From the NCBI GenBank assembly GCA_026713105.1, contig JAPOPC010000072.1, positions 1-64,000 of the forward strand: a stretch of DNA of 64,000 nt. The letters are read 5' to 3'. Position numbers and translations under genes: made by a program. Below the pieces are notes generated by a model, which saw only the letters and a list, made by a program, of their open reading frames with translations, made no database searches and had not been told where the DNA came from. Shown piece by piece: positions 43,971 to 52,802 of this stretch. The stretch is from Acidimicrobiaceae bacterium (lineage in GTDB: Bacteria; Actinomycetota; Acidimicrobiia; Acidimicrobiales; Poriferisodalaceae). Each line of letters opens with the position of its first letter. The stretch's first letter is position 1.

Positions 43971-46900
43971 TCAGGCCTCTTCGACACCGGCGAAGCGCAG
44001 GTCGCAGCCGTCGCGCACCTCGCTGGCCCGTCCCAGGAAGTGGCTGTCCTCGACGTTCCAGGTGTGCTCGTCGCCGTGGCGCACTCGCAGGTAGCCGGCG
44101 CCGTGGGTCCAGTAGATGCGACCGCCGGCCAGCGTGACGTCGTGGGCCAGGGCGATGTCGACCCGGCGCGGCACGCGTCGCCAGCCGCCGGCGGCTTCGA
44201 GATCGTGCCTTGAGATCATGAGCACGCCGCCCGAGACCCCAACGAACGGGATGTAGCGCTCGGAGAACTTCTGGCGGTTCTGGTCGCGCACGGTCGTGTC
44301 GAGCCGTTCGAGGTACACGTACTCGGCGGACTTGCCGATCAGCTCGGCGCCGGAGTACTCGTGGGCGAGCACCAGGTCACCGATGTGCTCGGCGCCGTAG
44401 TAGTCGTCGTCGTCCATCTTGGTGACCAACGACCCGCCGGCCGCTTCCGCAGCAGCTCGCAGCACCCCGCCGAGAGTCTGCGCGCCGTCGACGCGGACGA
44501 TCTGCAGGGAGTGGCCGAGGTCGCCGGCCAGTGCTTGGATCTCGGGGTCACTGTCGAAGCCGTCGCCGTGCAGGGCGAGCACGAGCTCGATGCGGGGGTA
44601 GGTCTGGCGGGCGACAGTCGTGATGACATCGGCCACGCGGTCCGGCCGCCGTGTCGGGGCCAGGATCGACACTTCGGGCGGCTGAGCGCTGACACCGGTC
44701 GACGCAAGGATCTGGCGGGCCCGGCTGCGCAGCGAGTGGTCACGCAGCGCGCAGCGACGCATCTCGATGCTGAGCTGCTCGCGGCGGTGGGCGTCGGCAT
44801 CGACGACCTCGCCCGACGCCATCAGGTCGTGCAGCTCCGGCCCGAGCGTCGCTGCGAGCGCCGGATCCGGCGCGTCGATGTGCACCAGCACGCCGGCTGC
44901 GGCCAGCGCCGCCAGCGCACCTGCCCGTTCGGTGTGATGGCGATGATCGGCAGCCCGGTCGACCACGTGATGTCGGGAACGCAGCTCGCTGAGCAGCTCG
45001 CCGCCGATCTGCAGGCTGAACACCGATCCGCGTTCGGGCGACAGCACCGAGCGCAGCGCTGCGCTCTCGGGCTCGCACTCAGCGGACCAGCCGACCGGGT
45101 TGACTGCCTCTGGGTTGAAGGCCTGCACGCTGGCCCCCTCCGGCAGCTCGGCAAGCACCGCGACCACCGGCGGACGTTCGAGCGTGCTGGTGCGCAGAGC
45201 CGCCTGCGCCACGCGGTCCGAGTCAGCCAGCAGCACGTCGACGTGGTGGTCGCCGCCGTCGCCGACGTGAGGCGCCACTCGGGTGGAGGCGGCGAGCACC
45301 GAAGACGCGGTACGACCGGCTGCCGAGAAGTTGGCGCCGAGCGGGTAGCGCGCCAGGCGTTGGACGTAGCGCTGACTGCGGGCCTGCAGTCCCAGCCAGA
45401 TCCTGATCGCCTTGCGCGCGCGACGGGGCCATTGCCTGCGCACGCGACGCAGCGTGAAACGCAGCCGGCGAACTCGCCAGCGGATGCCGCGTCCAATCCA
45501 GCGAAGGTTCCGCAGCCGCCAGCCGACGGCGCGAAGCACGGTGCCGACGAAAGAGGCGAAATCCTTCGGGTGGCGAATTCGACGCAGTCCGGCGCCCAGC
45601 GTCGCCAGGTGCCGGCGCGTTCGGGCCCACAGCCGCAGGAATCGCCTGGCGGGACCGTGCAGCTTGCCGGCAAGCCAGCCCTGGGGCTTGGCCTCTTGAG
45701 TGACGAGGAGGCTGTCGACGTCCAGTTCGATGACAGTGCCAAATTCGGCCACTGTGCGGCCCGAGCGGCGGGCACGGTGGATGGCCCAGCCGCGGGTGAT
45801 GCCGACCCGGTGACCTGAGGCCAGGTCCGACTCGCCGGCGGCCGCGGTGCCGAGCTGGTTCTGGAGACGGCCGAGCATCCGGGGGCGGACCTGGGCGCCA
45901 GCAGGCACCCGCACGTGAAAGGCCGCTGCGGGGTGTGCGAGGGCTGCACCGCCGGCATCGCCCACGCTGACGCGCGGGTCGGGGTCGAGCAGGCGGCGGA
46001 GCCGTTCGAACGCCTCGCCGGGCCGCTCGTCGACCCACACGACCAGGTCGTGGATGTCGCTTGCCAGCACCTGTTCGACGGTGTCCAGCACGTCGGTTTC
46101 GTCGTTGTGCCCGGGCTCGACCGTCACCACGAACTGCGGGATTGTGTAGGAGCGGCCCGGGGGTGAGGTGCGCAGCCGACGGTCTGGGATGAGGTGCGAG
46201 AGCTTGTCGCGCTGCTGGGTGAGACTGATCGTTTCATCCTCGCTGAGCACCGCTCCAGCGCCTTGGTGCCAGCACAGAGCAGCGCGTTCGGGCACCAGCA
46301 CCGCCCCCAACGCGTAAGCACGCCAGCCGAACTCGATGTCCTCCGAGCCCCATTGCGTGAACGACTCGTCGAAGCTCCCTGCGGACTCAAAGAGCTTCTT
46401 CGACACCGCGAAGTTGCCGCCGGTGACCACCCGGAACACGTCGTCGGCATCCGAGGCGAGGTCGTCGGTCACCTCCATCCGGCGCTCGATCCACTCGGGG
46501 TGCTGAATCGGCCGACCGGAGAAGAGATCGGCGAGCGTGCCGGGCCGGTCGCGCACGTCGGGCGCCCCGATGCCGTCCACTTCGACGTGGCGGCGGAATC
46601 CCAGCGTGAGCAAGTCGCTGGCGGCGTGGTGCCAGTGGGCGTGGGCGGCGAGCCAATCGGCCTCGGGGACCATGTCGCAGTCGAGGAAGACCAGCACATC
46701 GCCCTGCGCGGCACGGGCGCCGTTGTTGCGAGCCCGTGCCAGGCCGAAGCCGAGATCTTCCTGGTGGACCACTCGCAGGCTCAACCGGCTCGGACCCGCT
46801 GCGTCGGGGGCTCGAAGCTCAAGCGCAGCCAAGTCGAGGGGCGGATCGGACCCGTCATCCACCACGATGACCTCGAAGAGGTCCAGGGGGTAGGTCTGGC

Positions 46901-47102
46901 GCTCGAGTCCAGCCAGCGTCAGCGCGAGCGCCTTCGGCGCCTCGTAATAGGGGACGACCACCGTCACCGGCAGCAGCGGCTCGAACACGTCCAGCGGGGC
47001 CACCCCCAGCGAGCGCCAGTCGTTACCCCGCACGTCGGCGGGCGGCGGCGTGGGACGGTGTGGAGGCAGCGTGAACAAGGGCGGTCCGTTGCGGTCAGAC
47101 AT
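43971..47102 (-). CDS. large protein with two GT2 glycosyltransferase domains
   Basis: The protein is 1043 residues from ATG 47102; the frame is open to 47231, but that part overlaps the divergent ABC permease gene. The first GT-A domain (about residues 45-290) has TVVVPYYEAPKALALTLAGLERQTYP, VIVVDDGSD, a D-x-D in VFLDCDMVPEADW and GGNFAVSKKLFESAGSFDE. A second GT2-like domain (about 815-1035) has EVSILAPTRRPDRVADVITTVARQTYP and TKMDDDDYYG. Between them lies an Arg-rich stretch (about 485-585) and a linker. It is divergent from a polysaccharide-type ABC exporter and probably builds the sugar chain it exports. Confidence 0.87.
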   Translation of the reverse strand: MSDRNGPPLFTLPPHRPTPPPADVRGNDWRSLGVAPLDVFEPLLPVTVVVPYYEAPKALALTLAGLERQTYPLDLFEVIVVDDGSDPPLDLAALELRAPDAAGPSRLSLRVVHQEDLGFGLARARNNGARAAQGDVLVFLDCDMVPEADWLAAHAHWHHAASDLLTLGFRRHVEVDGIGAPDVRDRPGTLADLFSGRPIQHPEWIERRMEVTDDLASDADDVFRVVTGGNFAVSKKLFESAGSFDESFTQWGSEDIEFGWRAYALGAVLVPERAALCWHQGAGAVLSEDETISLTQQRDKLSHLIPDRRLRTSPPGRSYTIPQFVVTVEPGHNDETDVLDTVEQVLASDIHDLVVWVDERPGEAFERLRRLLDPDPRVSVGDAGGAALAHPAAAFHVRVPAGAQVRPRMLGRLQNQLGTAAAGESDLASGHRVGITRGWAIHRARRSGRTVAEFGTVIELDVDSLLVTQEAKPQGWLAGKLHGPARRFLRLWARTRRHLATLGAGLRRIRHPKDFASFVGTVLRAVGWRLRNLRWIGRGIRWRVRRLRFTLRRVRRQWPRRARKAIRIWLGLQARSQRYVQRLARYPLGANFSAAGRTASSVLAASTRVAPHVGDGGDHHVDVLLADSDRVAQAALRTSTLERPPVVAVLAELPEGASVQAFNPEAVNPVGWSAECEPESAALRSVLSPERGSVFSLQIGGELLSELRSRHHVVDRAADHRHHTERAGALAALAAAGVLVHIDAPDPALAATLGPELHDLMASGEVVDADAHRREQLSIEMRRCALRDHSLRSRARQILASTGVSAQPPEVSILAPTRRPDRVADVITTVARQTYPRIELVLALHGDGFDSDPEIQALAGDLGHSLQIVRVDGAQTLGGVLRAAAEAAGGSLVTKMDDDDYYGAEHIGDLVLAHEYSGAELIGKSAEYVYLERLDTTVRDQNRQKFSERYIPFVGVSGGVLMISRHDLEAAGGWRRVPRRVDIALAHDVTLAGGRIYWTHGAGYLRVRHGDEHTWNVEDSHFLGRASEVRDGCDLRFAGVEEA

Positions 47103-47188
47103 CCGTCGCCGGACATCACTCAGCGGCGTGAGTATGCCTCCGCTGACCGCCCCGCCCTGCACGGGGGCCACAGGAGGTCGTTCGTAGG

Positions 47189-48049
47189 ATGACCTGCATG
47201 GACGCCGACGGCTCCGGTGCCGGCGATGCAACGGTGAGACCGCTCATCGACTTGACATCACGGCCGTCGACGCTGACCTATCTGCGCGAGGCGTGGCGGC
47301 GGCGTGAGTTCGCCATCGTGGTGCCCGCACAGGATCTGCGGGCCCAGAACATGGACACCACGCTGGGTCAGCTCTGGCACCTGGTGAATCCGGCGCTGCT
47401 GGTCGGCGTGTACTTCCTGGTGTTCGGCGTGATCATCGACACGAAACGCGGGGTCGACAACTTTCTGGGCTACCTCATCGTCGGCGTCGTGCTGTTCCAT
47501 CTGACCCAACGCGTCACGCTGGAAGCGTCCGGCTCGATCACCCAGAACCTGGGCCTCATCCGTTCGATCCAATTCCCGCGCATCCTGCTGCCCGCAGCGT
47601 CGGTGAACGGCCAGACTGCGGCGTTCGTGCCCGCGCTGGTGCTGGCGCTGCTGGCGGTGCTGGCGACCGGCGAGCTGCCGACGCTGCGATGGTTCGTCCT
47701 GCCGGCCGTGCTGGTGGCGCAGTTCGCCTTCAACTTCGGGGTCGCGCTGTTGGTAGCCCGCATTGGGACGACGATGCCGGATCTGCGCCAGATCCTGCCG
47801 CACCTGTTCCGGCTGCTGTTCTACGGCTCGGGCGTGATCTTCAGCGTCGACGCGTTCGTGCAGAGCACAGCGTGGCGGCGGGCCTTCGCGCTCAACCCGA
47901 TCTACGACGTGATCACTTGCGCCCGCTGGTGCCTGCTGGGCGAGCCGGTGGATCTGTGGGTTGTGGCTGGACTGGCGGTGTGGTGCATCGTGATGCCGGC
48001 TGTGGGGTTCGTCGTGTTCCACCGGTCCGAGCAGAGGCTGGGCGCGTGA
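47189..48049 (+). CDS. ABC-2 type polysaccharide/polyol phosphate export permease
   Basis: This 286-residue permease starts at ATG 47189; AGGAGG lies 11 bases upstream. It has six hydrophobic segments and the TagG/Wzm pattern: RDLRAQNMDTTLGQLWHLVNPALLVGVYFLVFG near the start (VVPAQDLRAQ form), FLGYLIVGVVLFHLTQ, and LNPIYDVITCARWCLLGEPVD near the C-terminus. It forms the membrane channel with the ATPase encoded next. The substrate is probably a surface glycan made by the divergent glycosyltransferase. Confidence 0.88.
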   Translation: MTCMDADGSGAGDATVRPLIDLTSRPSTLTYLREAWRRREFAIVVPAQDLRAQNMDTTLGQLWHLVNPALLVGVYFLVFGVIIDTKRGVDNFLGYLIVGVVLFHLTQRVTLEASGSITQNLGLIRSIQFPRILLPAASVNGQTAAFVPALVLALLAVLATGELPTLRWFVLPAVLVAQFAFNFGVALLVARIGTTMPDLRQILPHLFRLLFYGSGVIFSVDAFVQSTAWRRAFALNPIYDVITCARWCLLGEPVDLWVVAGLAVWCIVMPAVGFVVFHRSEQRLGA

Positions 48050-48795
48050 GCGATCCGACTGTCACGGTCGAGGTGCGCGAGGCTCACGTCAGTTACCGGG
48101 TGTTCGAAGAGCCTGCCATGGGCCTCAAGCAGGGCTTCGCCCGGGGACGGATGCGCCGCCAGTACCGCATGATCCCGGCAGTTCAGGGCGTGACACTCAA
48201 TCTGCACGAGCACGAGACCCTGGGCCTGATCGGGCCGAACGGTGCGGGCAAGTCGACGCTGCTCGCTGCGATGACCGGTCTGCTGCCCCTGCGCTCGGGC
48301 AGCATCCGAGGACGGTCGCGGCCGTCGCTGCTCGGCGTGTCGTCGGTGCTGCGGCCGGCATTGTCAGGCCGGCGCAACATTCTGATCGGCGGGCTGGCGC
48401 TGGGTTTCACCCGCGCCGAGGTCGAGCGCCGGATGGACGAGATCATCGACTTCGCCGGGTTGCGTGCCGCCATCGACCGCCCGATGCGGACGTATTCCGC
48501 GGGAATGCGCGCCCGGCTGCGCTTCGCCATCGCCACGGCGCGGATACCCGAGATCCTGCTGATCGACGAGGCGCTGACTGTGGGTGACGAGGAGTTCCGG
48601 CGGCTGGCGGCCGAGCGCATCGACGACGTGCGCTCAGCGGCTGGCTCGGTCGTGCTGGTCACCCACAACATGAACGAGATCCGGCGATTCTGCGACCGGG
48701 TGGTCTGGCTGGACGAGGGCCGCATCCGGGCAGTCGGCGAGCCCGCCGAGATCGTCGATGGCTACCTCTCGGCCCCCAGCTCCAACTCCCGCTGA
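48046..48795 (+). CDS. ABC transporter ATP-binding protein, Wzt/TagH type
   Basis: This 249-residue ATPase starts at GTG 48046, overlapping the permease stop by GTGA. Walker A is GPNGAGKST, the signature is TYSAGMRARLRFAIAT (the Y-S-x-G-M form seen in polysaccharide exporters), and Walker B is EILLIDEALTVGD. The N-terminal VSYRVFEEPAMGLKQGFARGRMRRQYRMIPAVQGV is the gate-helix region found in this group. It has no C-terminal carbohydrate-binding domain, unlike E. coli O9a Wzt. Confidence 0.9.
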   Translation: MSDPTVTVEVREAHVSYRVFEEPAMGLKQGFARGRMRRQYRMIPAVQGVTLNLHEHETLGLIGPNGAGKSTLLAAMTGLLPLRSGSIRGRSRPSLLGVSSVLRPALSGRRNILIGGLALGFTRAEVERRMDEIIDFAGLRAAIDRPMRTYSAGMRARLRFAIATARIPEILLIDEALTVGDEEFRRLAAERIDDVRSAAGSVVLVTHNMNEIRRFCDRVVWLDEGRIRAVGEPAEIVDGYLSAPSSNSR

Positions 48796-48836
48796 AGACT
48801 CGGGCGGCTCGCAGCCTGGGGTGCGAGACTGACCCC

Positions 48837-50207
48837 GTGGCTGCGGGGGCGGGGGTGAACGGCTCGGGCCGGCGCATCATCCTGAACGCGTTCACGATGA
48901 ACTGCGTCGGTCACATCCAGCAGGGCCTGTGGAGGCGCGACGACACCCGCCAGCGCGAATACACCTCGCTCGAGCCGTGGCTGGAACTTGCCCGCATCTG
49001 CGAGGCGGGCTGCTTCGACGCCATCTTCCTGGCGGACGTGATCGGGCTCTACGACACGTACCGAGGCAGCCCCGACACGTCGCTGCGCGAGGCCATGCAG
49101 GTGCCCGTGAACGACCCGATGCTGCTGATCCCAGCCATGGCAACGGTCACCGAGCACCTCGGGTTCGCCTTCACCAGCAACGTGCTGCAGGCGCACCCAT
49201 TCACGTTCTCCCGCCAGATCTCCACGCTCGACCACCTCACCGGCGGGCGCGTGGCCTGGAACGTTGTGACCTCGTACCTGCAGAACGGTGCGCAAAGCCT
49301 CGGTTACCCCCGGCTGCCCAAGCACGACACGCGCTACGAGCGCGCCGAGGACTACTTGGACGTCTGCTACAAGCTCTGGGAGGGCAGCTGGTCCGACGAT
49401 GCCGTGGTGGCCGACACCGAACGCGGCGTCTACACCGACCCCGACCGCGTCCGCCCGATCGACCACGAGGGCCCGTACTACTCGGTGGCCGGGCCTCACT
49501 TGTCGGAGCCGTCACCGCAGCGCACGCCGGTGATCTACCAGGCCGGTTCGTCGGACCGGGGGCGGGACTTCGCAGCGAAGCACGCCGAGTGCGCCTTCGT
49601 CGTGGGGGGCTCACGAGGCCTCGGACGCGTTGCCGAAGACATCCGGCGCAGGGTGAGCGCTGCGGGGCGTCATCCCGACGATGTGAAGATCATCGCGGGC
49701 CTGTCCCCCATCGTCGGCGGGACGGAAGCCGAGGCGAAGGCCAAGCACGCCGACTACCTCGAGACGCTCTCGGTGGAAGCGGGTCTGGCGCACCTGAGCG
49801 GCAATCTCAATGTCGATCTCAGCCACATCGACCCCGACCAGCCGCTCGAATCGCTGCGCACCGAAGGAGTGCGCGGGACGGTCAAGGCCCTGCTGGATTC
49901 CGCGCGGCCGGGCACCCGAACCTTCGGCGACCTCATCAAGCTGAACATGGCCGGGCAGTTCCTGGTGGGCTCACCCGAGCAGGTCGCCGATGGCATGGCG
50001 CGCCGGCTGGACCAAGGCGTCGACGGTTTCAACTTGGTGTATGCCACCACCCCAGGCACATTCGTGGACTTCATCGAAGGGGTCGTCCCAGTGCTGCGCG
50101 AGCGAGGTCTCGTGCAGCGGGAATACCAGCCGGGAACGCTGCGCGAGAAGCTCTTCGGCCGCAGGCGCCTGCCCGACACCCACTACAGCGCCGGTTTCCG
50201 CCAATAG
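48837..50207 (+). CDS. LLM class flavin-dependent monooxygenase (NtaA/SnaA/DszA family)
   Basis: This protein of 456 residues from GTG 48837 (GTG 48855 also possible) is longer than the F420-type enzymes, as expected for the NtaA/SnaA/DszA group. Hallmarks: ILNAFTMNCVGHIQQGLWR, FDAIFLADVIGLYDTYRGSPDTSLREAMQVPVNDPMLLIPAMA, FTFSRQISTLDHLTGGRVAWNVVTSYL, and PVIYQAGSSDRGRDFAAKHAECAFV. These enzymes use reduced FMN from a separate flavin reductase and oxygen to attack C-N or C-S compounds. A flavin reductase is encoded at 4071-4583 but not adjacent. The substrate is unknown. Confidence 0.9.
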   Translation: MAAGAGVNGSGRRIILNAFTMNCVGHIQQGLWRRDDTRQREYTSLEPWLELARICEAGCFDAIFLADVIGLYDTYRGSPDTSLREAMQVPVNDPMLLIPAMATVTEHLGFAFTSNVLQAHPFTFSRQISTLDHLTGGRVAWNVVTSYLQNGAQSLGYPRLPKHDTRYERAEDYLDVCYKLWEGSWSDDAVVADTERGVYTDPDRVRPIDHEGPYYSVAGPHLSEPSPQRTPVIYQAGSSDRGRDFAAKHAECAFVVGGSRGLGRVAEDIRRRVSAAGRHPDDVKIIAGLSPIVGGTEAEAKAKHADYLETLSVEAGLAHLSGNLNVDLSHIDPDQPLESLRTEGVRGTVKALLDSARPGTRTFGDLIKLNMAGQFLVGSPEQVADGMARRLDQGVDGFNLVYATTPGTFVDFIEGVVPVLRERGLVQREYQPGTLREKLFGRRRLPDTHYSAGFRQ

Positions 50208-50245
50208 CCGAAGCTGCGGCCCTCCATCAGGCTGCTGCGAGGGGA

Positions 50246-51058
50246 TCAGCCGGCCTGCGTGGCCCGGGACGGTCCCCGCAACGTGACGCCGCCGTCCACG
50301 ACCAGCGTGTGGCCCGTGATGTAGCGGGCTTCGTCGGTGCACAGGAACCGTACCGCTGCTCCCACGTCCCAGCCGTTGCCTTCGATGCGCAGCACGCTGG
50401 CCCGCCGGCGAGCCTCGGCAAGTTCGGGAGGCATGTCGTCGCCTCCGACGAGCGGTGTGCGCACGGGACCCGGCGCGACACAGTTCACCCGGACGCCGTC
50501 AGCGCCGTGGTCGACGGCCATAGCCGACGTGAGGGCCATGATCGCCCCCTTCGAGGTCGAATACGCCGTCATACCGCGAGGACGCAGGGCCGAAATCGAC
50601 GAGATATTGACGACCGCTCCCCCGCTTGAGTGGGAGATCATCGCCGGGATTGCATGCCGGGATGCGAGCACCATCGAGGTCAGGTTCACGTCCATGACCC
50701 GCTCCCAGCGGTCCACGTCCTCGGTGACCACCGTTCCGCTGCTGCCGATGCCGACGTTGTTCACGAGAATGTCCAGCCGACCCCAGCGCTCCAACGCCGC
50801 CTGGGTCATGGCCTCGCAGTCGGATTCGACGGTCACATCGGCGCCGATCGCAATGGCGCCGCCGCCTTCGGCGCTGATCATGTCGACGGTGGCCGCGGCG
50901 AGATCGGGCTTGCGATCCACCGCCAGCACATGCGCCCCGGCCTCGGCCAGCAGGATCGCGGCGGCCCGTCCATTGCCGATTCCGTCGCCCCGCGCCCCCG
51001 CACCGGTGACGATCGCCACCCGCCCGCTCAGATCTGCGCTCGCCCGTACCCCGCTCAT
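50246..51058 (-). CDS. SDR family oxidoreductase
   Basis: This 270-residue protein has a slightly long cofactor loop, GAGARGDGIGNGRAAAILL, then VLAVDRKPD (an Asp that favours NAD), NNVGIGSS, the Ser in VVNISSISALRPRG, and Y-S-T-S-K. The end is YITGHTLVVDGGVTL. It is convergent with the monooxygenase gene and divergent from panB (57 bases). Its substrate is not evident. Confidence 0.87.
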   Translation of the reverse strand: MSGVRASADLSGRVAIVTGAGARGDGIGNGRAAAILLAEAGAHVLAVDRKPDLAAATVDMISAEGGGAIAIGADVTVESDCEAMTQAALERWGRLDILVNNVGIGSSGTVVTEDVDRWERVMDVNLTSMVLASRHAIPAMISHSSGGAVVNISSISALRPRGMTAYSTSKGAIMALTSAMAVDHGADGVRVNCVAPGPVRTPLVGGDDMPPELAEARRRASVLRIEGNGWDVGAAVRFLCTDEARYITGHTLVVDGGVTLRGPSRATQAG

Positions 51059-51115
51059 CTGAACAGTGTCTCATTGGCGGGCATCCCGAGACGGGCCCAG
51101 CAGTACGCTCGCGGC

Positions 51116-51919
51116 ATGGCCGCTGGCGTCCGGGTGCCCGACATCCTGGCGAAGAAGCAGCAGGGCGAGCTGATCACGATGCTCACTGCTTACGACTTCA
51201 ACATGGCCCGCCTGCTGGACGCCTCCGGAGTCGACATGCTGCTGGTCGGAGACTCCCTGGGCATGGTGGTGCTGGGTTACCGCAACACCATCCCGGTCAC
51301 CCTCGACGACGTCGTTCACCACAGCGCAGCAGTGGCCCGTGGGGCCGAGCGGGCACTGGTCGTCGCGGACATGCCCTTTGGCACATGCCATTGCGGACCC
51401 GACGATGCGATGCGCGCCGCAGCGCGCCTCGTGCAAGAAGGCGGCGCGGCCGCGGTCAAGATCGAGGGCGGGCACCAGATCGCTGAGGTCGTTGCCCGCT
51501 TGACCGACGGTGGCATTCCCGTCATGGCGCACGTCGGGCTGCGGCCCCAGTCGGTGCACCAGCTCGGCGGGTTCCGGCGCCAAGCGCGCACCCGTTCCGA
51601 CGCCGAACTGCTGCTGCATGACGTCAAGACGCTTGCGGAAGCCGGCGCATTCTCAGTTGTGCTCGAGGCGATCCCCGATGACGTCGCGGCCGAGGCCACC
51701 ACAGCCTCGCCGATCCCTACGATCGGCATCGGCGCCGGCCCGCATTGCGACGGCCAGGTGCTCGTCAGCTACGACGTGCTCGGTCTGTACGACCGTGCCG
51801 TGCCCAAGTTTGCGAAGCAATACGCAGAACTCGGCCGTCACGTCACCCAGGCGGCACGGCAATTCGTAGACGAAGTGACTGCCCGGGAGTTCCCCCCGCC
51901 GCCAGAGCAACCGGTGTAG
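51116..51919 (+). CDS. panB: 3-methyl-2-oxobutanoate hydroxymethyltransferase
   Basis: The protein is 267 residues from ATG 51116 (MAAGVRVPDILAKKQQGELITMLTAYDFNMARLLD); the longer upstream frame is a shadow of the SDR gene. It adds a hydroxymethyl group from methylenetetrahydrofolate to 2-oxoisovalerate to give ketopantoate. Metal ligands and substrate sites appear in LLVGDSLGMVVLGYRNTIPVTLDDVVHH, VVADMPFGTCHCGPDDAM, VKIEGG, and the catalytic Glu region SVVLEAIPDDVA, then PTIGIGAGPHCDGQVLVSYDVLG. It lies eight bases before panC, forming a pantothenate operon. Confidence 0.96.
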   Translation: MAAGVRVPDILAKKQQGELITMLTAYDFNMARLLDASGVDMLLVGDSLGMVVLGYRNTIPVTLDDVVHHSAAVARGAERALVVADMPFGTCHCGPDDAMRAAARLVQEGGAAAVKIEGGHQIAEVVARLTDGGIPVMAHVGLRPQSVHQLGGFRRQARTRSDAELLLHDVKTLAEAGAFSVVLEAIPDDVAAEATTASPIPTIGIGAGPHCDGQVLVSYDVLGLYDRAVPKFAKQYAELGRHVTQAARQFVDEVTAREFPPPPEQPV

Positions 51920-51927
51920 CCAACTCC

Positions 51928-52785
51928 ATGGCCCTGCGGCGAGCCGACACCATCTCGCAACTCGACGATGCACTCAGCGACGCTCGGCGGGGTGGGCAGC
52001 GAATCGGATGCGTCCCGACGATGGGGGCACTGCACGCCGGCCACACGTCGCTGCTGGACCGGGCCCGCGCCGAATGCGACCTGGTCGTGGCGACGCTGTT
52101 CGTGAACCCGCTCCAGTTCGACCGAGCCGACGACCTCACCAACTACCCGCGCACGATGGAGGACGACCGCGCTATCTGCGAACGACACGGCACCGACGTG
52201 CTGTTCTGCCCGACGCCCGAGGTCATGTACCCCGGACCCCAACTCGTGACCGTGGATGCCACGCCGCTCGAGGGCTTCCTCTGCGGCGCCACCCGGCCGG
52301 GGCACTTCCGGGGCGTCGCCACCGTCGTGACCAAGCTGCTGAACCTCGTGGCACCAGAGCGGGCGTACTTCGGCCAGAAGGACTTCCAGCAGCTCGTGAT
52401 CATCCGCACGATGGTGCGTGACCTCAACATCGGGGTCGAGATCGTCGGATGCGAGACCGTGCGTGACGATGACGGCCTGGCGCTCAGCTCCCGCAACGCG
52501 CTGCTCAGCCCCAACCAGCGAGCGGTGGCTCCCCTGCTGGCCGCTGTCCTGAACGACACCAGCTCGGCGGTCGCCGCTGGCAATGGTGACGCCTCGAAGC
52601 TCATTGCCGCTGCACGGGCCACGCTGAGTGCAGAGCCGCAGTTCGAGATCGACTATTTCGAGATCGTCGATCCAGGGACGCTCGAACCCGTGAGCACCGT
52701 CACCGCTCCCGTGCGGATCGCCGCAGCCGCATATCTGGGCACGACGAGGCTGATCGACAACGTCGCCGCATCGCCGCCGGATTGA
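51928..52785 (+). CDS. panC: pantothenate synthetase
   Basis: The protein is 285 residues from ATG 51928; an upstream extension of the frame overlaps panB. It joins pantoate and beta-alanine with ATP. Nucleotidyl-transferase motifs are clear: PTMGALHAGHTSLLDRAR (the HIGH-like H-A-G-H), FVNPLQFDRADDLTNYPRT, RPGHFRGVATVVTKLLNLVAPERAYFGQKDFQQL, and the KMSKS-equivalent SSRNALLS. panD is not in this neighbourhood, so beta-alanine must come from elsewhere. Confidence 0.96.
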   Translation: MALRRADTISQLDDALSDARRGGQRIGCVPTMGALHAGHTSLLDRARAECDLVVATLFVNPLQFDRADDLTNYPRTMEDDRAICERHGTDVLFCPTPEVMYPGPQLVTVDATPLEGFLCGATRPGHFRGVATVVTKLLNLVAPERAYFGQKDFQQLVIIRTMVRDLNIGVEIVGCETVRDDDGLALSSRNALLSPNQRAVAPLLAAVLNDTSSAVAAGNGDASKLIAAARATLSAEPQFEIDYFEIVDPGTLEPVSTVTAPVRIAAAAYLGTTRLIDNVAASPPD

Positions 52786-52802
52786 TCAGGCGAGGCTGAT
52801 AC

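Noticed and set aside
44361-45818. Open frame of 485 residues on the plus strand
   Set aside because: Shadow of the glycosyltransferase gene on the other strand; long only because of high GC.
47103-47231. Upstream start (47231) for the glycosyltransferase
   Set aside because: It would overlap the divergent ABC permease start, and the added residues are basic and unlike GT2 proteins.
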